From: Myxococcus xanthus
Lineage (GTDB): Bacteria > Myxococcota > Myxococcia > Myxococcales > Myxococcaceae
NCBI RefSeq assembly: GCF_006402735.1
Contig: NZ_CP017174.1
Coordinates: 1,305,001-1,369,000, forward strand
Reading direction: 5' to 3'
DNA: 64,000 nucleotides
In this document: positions 17,844 to 24,687 of the stretch, one piece after another
Numbering within the stretch: the stretch's first letter is position 1
How the letters are laid out: each line of letters begins with the position of its first letter
Made by a program: the position numbers and the translations under genes
Notes under the pieces: model-generated
What the model was told of the DNA's origin: nothing
Seen by the model: only the letters and a program-made list of their open reading frames with translations
Databases searched by the model: none

Positions 17844-20332
17844 GTACCAAGCGCTACAGCGAGGCGGAGCTTCGCGCCCTCATCGACACCTTCCGCAACC
17901 CCATGCTGGCGGTGGTGGATGGAGGGGTGCTCGTGGCCAATGACGCGTATGTCGCGTTGCTCGGCCTGCAACGCGCCCAGGTGGAGGGCCGCTCCGTCAT
18001 GGACTTCATCCAGCCAGAGGACCGCAGCCGCGTGGTCGAGCGCTACTGGCGGGTGGAGGCCGGTGCGCCGCTCCATGAAGGCTCCCAGCTCTTCCAGGTC
18101 CCCTGCGCGGATGGCGTGGCGCGCGAGGTGGCCGTCACCGCGTCCCGCTTCGTGTTGGAGCGCGGGGGAGGGGGCCTGCTGCTCAACTGCGTGCCCATGG
18201 AGAACCGGCCGCCGGAGATGTCGGTGGCCGAGCGGCTGGTGGAGACGTCCGCGGGGCTGGTGTCCGCGCACTCGGAGAACGCCGTCCGCCGCGTCGCCTT
18301 GAAGGGACTGGAGGCCGCGGGCTTCCGGGCCCGGTTGCTGCGCTGGGAGGGCGAGGGCTTGCTGTCCCGGGACGGGGAGCCACTGCCGGAGGATGCGCGC
18401 CTGGGGCTGGAATCGCTCGCGGACGGGCGCCCCGTCTTCGGCGGCGCGGACCAGGCCGCTCCCAGCCACGTCTACCTGCCCGTGGGCGGCCCCCAGGCCG
18501 AGGTGCTGTGGGTGGAGGGCCAGTGGGTGGCGCCGCATCACGGCTCGGTGTTGATGCTCTTCGCCAAGGTGGTGGGCGCCGCGCTGGCGGACGCGCGCGT
18601 GCAGGCGGAGAGCGCGCGCAGTCGCTGGGAGATGGAAGCGGTGGCGCAGGTGGCGCGCTTCGTCGCGCAGCCGTCTCCACCCACGCAGGAGGACTTCCTG
18701 GAGCGCGTCGCGTCGCTGCTCCAGGCGGACGCCGCTGCGCTGCATCTCTCGACGCCTCCCGAAGTCACGCTGACGCTGTCCTCCCACGTGGGCTTTCAGG
18801 ACACGGCGGACGCGCGCCGGCTCACAGGTGTTCTGTCGTGTGGCGCGGAGGGCGCGCTGTCCTCGTCCGCGGACGAGGCTCCACTGGCGGAGCAGTCCGG
18901 AGGGCGGTTGGGGGCGGGCGCGGCGGTGTGTCTGATTCGCGGCGGCGAGGTGTGCGGGATGCTCCAGGTGCTGCGCGCGCCGGGGAGGCCCTTCGACGAA
19001 CGGGACCTGCGCCTGCTGGGCACGCTGTCTGAGTTGCTGGTGACGCTGCTGGAGCAGCGCCGGCTGCGGGCCGAGTCCTCGCGCCAGTTGGCCGAGACGC
19101 GCCTCTTGCTGGACCTGGCACGCACCACGTCCGGCGTGCTGGAGACGTCGAGCATCCTGGACGTGGCCGCCGACTTCCTCGTCCGCCTGCTGGACGTGTC
19201 CAACTGCTACATCCTGCTGTACGACGAGGGCGCCCGGCTGCTGCGCGGCGCCGCGGCCTCCATCGCGCACCGCGACTACTTCCGCACGGTGGTGCTGCCC
19301 CTCCATGGAGACGGCCTGGCGGCGCGCGTGGCGCGTGAGCGCAGGCCCATCGCGGTGGAGGACGTGTCCGCCGCGGACGGAGGCTTCAACCCGGAGCTCG
19401 CGCACCGCTTCGACGAGAAGGCACTGCTGGCGCTGCCGCTCACCTCGCGCGAGGAGCTCATCGGCGTGGTGGTGGTGGACGACACGCGGGGCCCGCGCGC
19501 CTTCGGTCCGGAGCTCATCGAGCTGGCGGAGGCCACGTGTGGCCAACTGGCGTTGTCCATCGCCAACGCGCGCCTGTACGAGTCACTGTGGGCCAGCTAC
19601 GCGGAGCTGGCCGCCACGCGCGCGGAGATGGTGAAGCGCGAGCGGCTGGCCGCGCTGGGCGAGCTGTCCGCGATTGTCGCCCACGAGGTGCGCAACCCGC
19701 TGGGCGTCATCTTCAACGCGGTGGCCTCGCTGCGCCGGCTGTTGGTGCCGGGCGGCGACGCGGCCATGTTGCTGGACATCCTGGGGGAGGAGAGCGACCG
19801 GCTCAATCGCATCGTCGGCGACCTGCTGGACTACACGCGTCCCAGGGACCCGGTGCTCCAGCAGGAGGACCTGGGACGCGTGCTCCAGGATTCGCTGGAG
19901 GCCGCGCGGATGCAGGGCGGCGGCGCGGACCGCTCCATCCGCATCCAATCCGACGTGGAGCCCGGCCTGCCGCCGGTACCCATGGACCGTCGCCTCATCC
20001 GACAGGCGCTGGTCAACGTGGCGGTCAACGCCATCCAGTCCATGCCGCAGGGTGGACTCGTGCAGGTTCGCGCGCGCCGTGAAGCCCACGCGGGGCGCGA
20101 GCAGCTGCGCATCGACGTGGTGGACCAGGGCCCGGGCATCCCCGCCGAGCTGCTCCACCGCGTCTTCGAGCCGTTCTTCACCACCAAGGCCCAGGGCACC
20201 GGCCTGGGGCTGGCCGTCGTCAGGCGCATCCTCGAGGAGCACCGGGGCGAAATCGCCGTGGACAGCATCCCGGGGCGCGGTACCACCTTCACCTTCCGGC
20301 TGCCGTTCTCGCAGCCTCCGTCCTTCCCATGA
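17840..20332 (+). CDS. pxrK: Sensor histidine kinase, probable PxrK
   Basis: 830 residues from the ATG at 17840, overlapping the selB stop. There is no membrane span, so it is a cytoplasmic sensor. A PAS domain occupies about residues 8-120 (MLAVVDGGVLVANDAYVALL). One degenerate GAF-like region lies around 280-410 and a clearer GAF domain around 430-590. HisKA follows with H615 in SAIVAHEVRNPLG, and then HATPase boxes NVAVNAIQSMP, DQGPGIP and GTGLGLAVV. It is of the NtrB type and is coupled to the NtrC-type gene that follows (ATGA at 20329). By position and from memory of the M. xanthus Pxr literature this is PxrK, a regulator of the Pxr sRNA. Confidence 0.85.
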   Translation: MSTKRYSEAELRALIDTFRNPMLAVVDGGVLVANDAYVALLGLQRAQVEGRSVMDFIQPEDRSRVVERYWRVEAGAPLHEGSQLFQVPCADGVAREVAVTASRFVLERGGGGLLLNCVPMENRPPEMSVAERLVETSAGLVSAHSENAVRRVALKGLEAAGFRARLLRWEGEGLLSRDGEPLPEDARLGLESLADGRPVFGGADQAAPSHVYLPVGGPQAEVLWVEGQWVAPHHGSVLMLFAKVVGAALADARVQAESARSRWEMEAVAQVARFVAQPSPPTQEDFLERVASLLQADAAALHLSTPPEVTLTLSSHVGFQDTADARRLTGVLSCGAEGALSSSADEAPLAEQSGGRLGAGAAVCLIRGGEVCGMLQVLRAPGRPFDERDLRLLGTLSELLVTLLEQRRLRAESSRQLAETRLLLDLARTTSGVLETSSILDVAADFLVRLLDVSNCYILLYDEGARLLRGAAASIAHRDYFRTVVLPLHGDGLAARVARERRPIAVEDVSAADGGFNPELAHRFDEKALLALPLTSREELIGVVVVDDTRGPRAFGPELIELAEATCGQLALSIANARLYESLWASYAELAATRAEMVKRERLAALGELSAIVAHEVRNPLGVIFNAVASLRRLLVPGGDAAMLLDILGEESDRLNRIVGDLLDYTRPRDPVLQQEDLGRVLQDSLEAARMQGGGADRSIRIQSDVEPGLPPVPMDRRLIRQALVNVAVNAIQSMPQGGLVQVRARREAHAGREQLRIDVVDQGPGIPAELLHRVFEPFFTTKAQGTGLGLAVVRRILEEHRGEIAVDSIPGRGTTFTFRLPFSQPPSFP

Positions 20333-21777
20333 CCGACGCGAACACTCCGCCGACCCGAGGAAGGCTCCTCGTCGTGGACGACCAGCGCAACATGCGCGCC
20401 ACCACCGCCCTGTTGCTGCGGGCGGAGAACTACACCGTCTTCGAGGCCGCCACCGGCGAGGAGGCCCTGGCCCAGCTCGCCAGCGGCAGCATCGACCTGC
20501 TGCTGACGGACCTGAAGATGGAGCCCATGGACGGGCTCACGCTCCTGCGGCGCGCGCTGGAGGTGGCACCCCGGCTCCAGGTCATCATGATGACGGCCTT
20601 CGGCTCCATCGAGAGCGCCGTGGAGGCCATGCGCCTGGGGGCCTACGACTACGTCACCAAGCCCTTCAAGGAGAGCGAGCTGCGCTACCGCGTGGAGCGC
20701 GCCCTGGAGCGCGCGCGCCTGCTGCGCGACGTGGACAACCTCACCACCGACTTCAACCAGCGCCACGGCTTGTCCGCCCTGGTGGGGCGCAGCTCCGCCA
20801 TGCGCGAGCTCACCACGCGGCTGATGCGCGTGGCGCAGAGCGACGCCACCGTCCTCATCCAGGGCGAGAGCGGCACGGGCAAGGAGCTGGTGGCGCGCGC
20901 GCTCCATGCGCACAGCCGCCGCAAGGCCCGCTCCTTCGTGCCCGTCAACTGCGCGGCCATCAGCGAGTCATTGCTGGAGAGTGAGCTGTTCGGCCACGCC
21001 AAGGGCGCCTTCACCGGCGCGGTGAAGTCCCGCCGGGGCCTCTTCGAGGAGGCGGACGGCGGCACGCTCTTCATCGACGAGGTGACGGAGACCAGCCCCA
21101 CCTTCCAGTCCAAGCTGCTGCGCGCGCTGCAAGAGGGAGAGGTCCGCCGCGTCGGTGAGTCCACCGCGCTGCGCGTGGATGTGCGCATCGTCGCCGCCAC
21201 CAACCGGGACATCGAGCTGGAGGTGCGCGACAAGCGCTTCCGGCAGGACCTCTACTACCGCCTCAACGTGGTGGCCCTCCGCGTGCCGCCATTGCGCGAG
21301 CGCCTGGAGGACGTGCCCGCGCTGGCGGAGCACTTCCTGGAGCGGGCCAATGCCCGCAGCCCCAACCCCAAGCGCCTGTCCGCCGCCGCCGTGGCACACC
21401 TGATGAGCTACGGCTTCCCCGGCAACGTGCGCGAGCTGGAGAACCTGGTGGAGCAGGCCGCAGCGCTCGCGGAGGGCGATGAGCTGCTGCCCGAGGACTT
21501 CCCCGTGCGGCAGGGCCGCATGACGCCGGCCCATGGCACCCCCAGCGTCGCCTTCCTGGACGGGCAGGGCGGGGCGCTCGGGCGCAACGCCAGCGCGGGG
21601 CCCACGCTGGCCCAGGTGGTGGAGGAGGCGGAGCGCCACGCCATCACCCAAGCCCTGGAGCGGCACGGGGTGGACCTGGCGCGCGTCGCCGATGAACTCG
21701 GCGTTTCCTCCACCACCCTCTGGCGGAAGATGAAGCGGCTCAACCTGCGTCCGCCCAGCGAACTGGCCCGGGAATAG
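20329..21777 (+). CDS. pxrR: NtrC-type sigma-54 response regulator, probable PxrR
   Basis: 482 residues. The receiver domain (1-125) has acidic residues in LLVVDDQRN, the phosphoacceptor D61 in LLLTDLKM, and a YVTKPF Lys. The AAA+ domain (about 145-385) has Walker A GESGTGKE, the sigma-54-contacting GAFTGA loop, Walker B GGTLFIDEV and the R-finger region FRQDLYYRLNV. A Fis-type helix-turn-helix closes the protein (DLARVADELGVSSTTLWRKM). All parts needed to activate sigma-54 are intact. It overlaps pxrK by four bases and lies just upstream of the sigma-54 promoter at 22001, so it is the obvious activator of the pxr sRNA, as I recall being reported in M. xanthus. Confidence 0.9.
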   Translation: MTDANTPPTRGRLLVVDDQRNMRATTALLLRAENYTVFEAATGEEALAQLASGSIDLLLTDLKMEPMDGLTLLRRALEVAPRLQVIMMTAFGSIESAVEAMRLGAYDYVTKPFKESELRYRVERALERARLLRDVDNLTTDFNQRHGLSALVGRSSAMRELTTRLMRVAQSDATVLIQGESGTGKELVARALHAHSRRKARSFVPVNCAAISESLLESELFGHAKGAFTGAVKSRRGLFEEADGGTLFIDEVTETSPTFQSKLLRALQEGEVRRVGESTALRVDVRIVAATNRDIELEVRDKRFRQDLYYRLNVVALRVPPLRERLEDVPALAEHFLERANARSPNPKRLSAAAVAHLMSYGFPGNVRELENLVEQAAALAEGDELLPEDFPVRQGRMTPAHGTPSVAFLDGQGGALGRNASAGPTLAQVVEEAERHAITQALERHGVDLARVADELGVSSTTLWRKMKRLNLRPPSELARE

Positions 21778-21855
21778 CCCTGGAGTCGGGGGAAGGCTCA
21801 CCCATGTAACTTTCCCGCGGCCATGGATTCAGATCCGAAATGGACGGGTTCATAG

Positions 21856-21895
21856 GTGAAAAAGGCAAGTGTCTGAATTTACTCGTCTTTTTCAC
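21856..21895. promoter_or_regulatory. Inverted repeat upstream of pxr, candidate enhancer site
   Basis: Left arm GTGAAAAAGGCAAG (21856-21869) and right arm CTCGTCTTTTTCAC (21882-21895) match at 12 of 14 positions around a 12-base spacer. It lies 105-145 bases upstream of the -24/-12 promoter, the usual enhancer distance, in an AT-rich patch. It could instead be a transcription terminator of pxrR. Confidence 0.5.
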
Positions 21896-21903
21896 TTCTG
21901 AAA

Positions 21904-21971
21904 CTCCATTGCAGCCATGAAATGGAGCGGTGGGGCAGGGGGAGCGTCAGTTAGTTCTTCAAGTGCTTGAG
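21904..21971. promoter_or_regulatory. Further candidate enhancer elements upstream of pxr
   Basis: A perfect inverted repeat CTCCATT (21904-21910) / AATGGAG (21921-21927) and a near-palindrome TCAAGTGCTTGA (21959-21970). The 12-mer CAAGTGCTTGAG (21960-21971) resembles CAAGTGTCTGAA (21866-21877) in the upstream inverted repeat. Repeated, symmetric elements 30-150 bases above a sigma-54 promoter are typical of activator sites. Confidence 0.4.
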
Positions 21972-22000
21972 AAAACTAGAGTTTCTCCCCGCGAGGCGGC

Positions 22001-22016
22001 TGGCACGGCGACTGCT
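22001..22016 (+). promoter_or_regulatory. Sigma-54 (-24/-12) promoter of pxr
   Basis: TGGCACGGCGACTGCT: the -24 GG and -12 GC are separated by exactly ten bases, and 15 of 16 positions fit the TGGCACG-N4-TTGCT consensus. Transcription is expected to start near 22027. The adjacent pxrR gene encodes a full sigma-54 activator. Confidence 0.88.
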
Positions 22017-22026
22017 AAAGGAACAC

Positions 22027-22149
22027 GCGGGACACATCGAAGCGAGGCTGAAGGCGGTTCCCCCCCACCCCTTCAGCACTTCCGGTGAGTCACCTTGAGA
22101 AGACCCGCGGCCCGGCACCTCTTTGGGGTGTCGGGCCGCCTTCTTTTCC
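22027..22149 (+). ncRNA. pxr: Pxr small RNA
   Basis: The stretch from the predicted sigma-54 start (about 22027) to the terminator is about 120 bases and has no ORF. It folds into a first strong hairpin, GCTGAAGG (22047-22054) with CCTTCAGC (22070-22077), whose 15-base loop carries seven consecutive cytosines (22060-22066), and the terminator hairpin at 22107-22139. Size, promoter type, neighbours and C-run match the M. xanthus sRNA Pxr, a negative regulator of fruiting-body development. As I recall it, a substitution in the seven-C run, 128 bases before the downstream acetyltransferase gene, restored development in the evolved strain PX. Position 22064 is 128 bases before the GTG at 22192. 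The 5' end is inferred. Confidence 0.85.
22107..22149 (+). terminator. Rho-independent terminator of pxr
   Basis: Arms GCGGCCCGGCACC (22107-22119) and GGTGTCGGGCCGC (22127-22139) pair over 13 bases with one G-U, a 7-base loop and then a T-rich tail CTTCTTTTCC. This is one of the best intrinsic terminators in the window. Confidence 0.85.
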
Positions 22150-22191
22150 GCGTCTGTAAGCCGAGCCAGTTCGCGACGAAGGGAAGCGCAG

Positions 22192-23031
22192 GTGGGTTCA
22201 ACTGAATCTCAGTGGGTGCTGCGTCCTGGCCGGCCGGAAGACCACGCTGTCTTCGCCCGGCTCTTTCTTGAACTTGGGGTGGATGATCCCCCTCCCTCCG
22301 AGCCCGTGTGGGCGGCGGAACTCGCCCGACTCTCCCTGGTTGCGGAGGGCCCCCAGGGCGTGGCGGCCTATTCCGTGATGAAGGCCCTGGGGGACTTCGG
22401 GTTCGTGTTGCAGTTGGTGGTGGCGCCGTCCGCCCGGGGGCAGGGCCTGGGGCGCCGGATGATGTCGCACCTGGCCAACCACCTGCGCGCACAAGGATGT
22501 ACCCGCTGGGGCCTCAACGTGAAGCGGGACAACGTGCCCGCGCTCGCGCTCTACACCTCGCTGGGCATGCGGCCGGCGCGCGAGGCCACCACGTTGCGGG
22601 TGACGCGGGCGCACCTGGCGGCGCTCCCCCCCGCGTCACCGGACGGGGCCGTGGTGCCGGTGTCGCTGGAGGACTGCGGCGCGCTGACGGAGGCCTTCGG
22701 GATGATTCCCGGCAAACTGGCGGGCTTCGCGGCCAGTGACTCGCACCGGCTGCTGGGGCTCGTCGACCCCCAAACACCTGCACGCCGGTGGTTGGGGATG
22801 ATGGACCTGCGCGCCTCCATGCCTCTCTTGTATCCCTTCTTCGCGGTGTCTCCCGCGCATGCGCGGACCCTGCTCGAAGATGCCTTCGCGCGCCTGGGTG
22901 AGAGCGTGTCCTCGCTGAATGTCTCGGTGACGGATGACGCGCCTCTGGTTCACCTGCTCCGCGAAGCGGGAGCACAGACGCGCCTCGATACGCTGGAGCT
23001 TCGCGGCCCACTGGTGGACGCGGCGCCCTGA
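22192..23031 (+). CDS. GNAT-family acetyltransferase downstream of pxr
   Basis: 279 residues from the GTG at 22192, with AGGGAAG about eight bases upstream. Residues 8-140 are a standard GNAT domain with the acetyl-CoA loop in VVAPSARGQGLGRRMMSHL and the late NVPALALYTSLGM motif. Residues 160-275 look like a second, degenerate GNAT-like half without a clear Q/RxxGxG/A loop. The sRNA terminator lies between the sigma-54 promoter and this gene, so the gene is either transcribed by read-through or from its own weak promoter in the 43 bases between. Substrate unknown. Confidence 0.82.
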   Translation: MGSTESQWVLRPGRPEDHAVFARLFLELGVDDPPPSEPVWAAELARLSLVAEGPQGVAAYSVMKALGDFGFVLQLVVAPSARGQGLGRRMMSHLANHLRAQGCTRWGLNVKRDNVPALALYTSLGMRPAREATTLRVTRAHLAALPPASPDGAVVPVSLEDCGALTEAFGMIPGKLAGFAASDSHRLLGLVDPQTPARRWLGMMDLRASMPLLYPFFAVSPAHARTLLEDAFARLGESVSSLNVSVTDDAPLVHLLREAGAQTRLDTLELRGPLVDAAP

Positions 23032-23055
23032 CTCACACGGGCGCTGAAAACACGA

Positions 23056-23086
23056 CGCCCGCCCGAGCACGAAGCCGGGGCGGGCG
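23056..23086. terminator. Bidirectional terminator between GNAT gene and nuoN
   Basis: CGCCCGCCC (23056-23064) pairs perfectly with GGGCGGGCG (23078-23086) across a 13-base loop, between two convergent genes. No T run on either strand. Confidence 0.55.
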
Positions 23087-23109
23087 GGGTGTGACGGCGG
23101 AGCCGGAAG

Positions 23110-24669
23110 CTACTGGCCGAAGATGCTGCTGGCCTGCTCCAGCCAGCCCATGATGGGACCGGGGATGATGCCCAGAATCACGACCGCCGCGGTGGACAGC
23201 ACCAGCGCCAGCTCGGTGGACCAGCTCTTCTCGAGCGCCTGCGCGCCCTCCGGCACCGGCCGCATGAACATGTAGACCACCACGCGCAGGTAGTAATAGA
23301 TGCCCACCGCGCTGGAGAGCACGCCGACGATGGTGAGGCCGATGAGGCCCGCGTCCACGGCCGCCTGGAAGATGAGCAGCTTGCTCATGAAGCCGATGGT
23401 GGGCGGGATGCCACCCAGCGACAGCATGAAGGCCGCCATCGCGAAGGCCCAACCCGGCTTGCGCTGCGCCAACCCGCTGAAGCGCTCCAAATCCCACGCG
23501 GTGCCCTTCTCCTCGTCCTCGCGACGCTCCAGGACGGAGACGATGGTGAAGGCACCCACCGCGCTGAACGTGTACGCCAGCAGGTAGTAGAGGATGCCGC
23601 GCAGCGCCTCCGCGCGGGCCAGGTCCAACGGGGTACCACCCGTCAGCGCGGACGCACCCAGCAGGCGGAACTGCTCGCCCGGACCGGTGACGAAGAGGGC
23701 GGCCACGCCCACCAGCAGGTAGCCGGCGTGGGCAATGGACGAGTACGCCAGCATGCGCTTCACGTTGCGCTGTGGAATCGCCAGCAGGTTGCCCGCCACC
23801 ATGGTGAGGAAGGCCAGCACGGAGAACAGGCTCAGCAGAATCTGCGGGTCCACGCCCTTGCCCACCATGAAGAACACGCGGACCATCGCCGCGAAGGCGG
23901 CCGCCTTCACGCCCACGCTCATCAGCGCGGTGACCGGCGTCGGCGCACCCTCGTAGACGTCCGGCGTCCACATGTGGAACGGCACTGCGGCGACCTTGAA
24001 GGCGAAGCCCGTGATCACCAGGATGATGCCCGCGTACACCAGGCCCGGCTGCGACGACATGGCGGTGGACAGCGGACCGGCCATGGCCGTCAGGTGGGTG
24101 GTGCCGGTGGCGCCGTACAGCAGCGCCGCGCCGTAGAGCAGCACCGCGGACGAGAAGGCGCCCAGGATGAAGTACTTGAAGCCCGCCTCGCTCGGCCGCG
24201 TGCCACGCCGCAGGTACGACGTCAGCGCGTAGGTGGAGAGGGAGAGGACCTCGATGTTGACGAAGAGCGTGATGAGCTCGTTCGACATCGCCAGCAGGCT
24301 CATGCCCGCTGAGGCGAACAGCATCAGCGCGTAGAACTCACCGCGCTCCGCGCCTCGCTTGCGCAGGAAACTCACCGAGCTCAGGGTCGCCAGCGCCAGG
24401 CCCACGCACACCACGAAGGTGAGGAAGCTGGAGAAGGGGTCCATCACGCCGAAGCCGAGCATCACCTCCTGGGGTGGCTCGAACATCGTCGTCAGCGCCA
24501 TGGCGCCGGCCGCCACCGCCGTCACCACGGTGAGCACCGCCTGGTACGCGCGCGACGCCGTCGTGGAGAGGAACACCTCCGACAGCAGCAGGATGGAGGC
24601 ACCCACCACCATGATGATGGCGGGCAGCAGCGGGAGGAAGTCTGCCAGGCTGAGATTGGGCAGGTTCAT
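23110..24669 (-). CDS. nuoN: NADH-quinone oxidoreductase subunit N
   Basis: 519 residues, about 14 hydrophobic segments, no soluble domain. It belongs to the Mrp-antiporter-like complex I subunits: the conserved discontinuous-helix segments and buried Lys/Glu are visible (MLAYSSIAHAGYLLVG, FHMWTPDVYEGAPTPVTALM). The start MNLPNLSLADFLPLLPAIIM is as expected for NuoN. It is one of three antiporter-like proton channels of the membrane arm. It is the last gene of the operon, 18 bases after nuoM. Confidence 0.95.
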   Translation of the reverse strand: MNLPNLSLADFLPLLPAIIMVVGASILLLSEVFLSTTASRAYQAVLTVVTAVAAGAMALTTMFEPPQEVMLGFGVMDPFSSFLTFVVCVGLALATLSSVSFLRKRGAERGEFYALMLFASAGMSLLAMSNELITLFVNIEVLSLSTYALTSYLRRGTRPSEAGFKYFILGAFSSAVLLYGAALLYGATGTTHLTAMAGPLSTAMSSQPGLVYAGIILVITGFAFKVAAVPFHMWTPDVYEGAPTPVTALMSVGVKAAAFAAMVRVFFMVGKGVDPQILLSLFSVLAFLTMVAGNLLAIPQRNVKRMLAYSSIAHAGYLLVGVAALFVTGPGEQFRLLGASALTGGTPLDLARAEALRGILYYLLAYTFSAVGAFTIVSVLERREDEEKGTAWDLERFSGLAQRKPGWAFAMAAFMLSLGGIPPTIGFMSKLLIFQAAVDAGLIGLTIVGVLSSAVGIYYYLRVVVYMFMRPVPEGAQALEKSWSTELALVLSTAAVVILGIIPGPIMGWLEQASSIFGQ

Positions 24670-24687
24670 GTCGGAAGCTCAGGCGGC

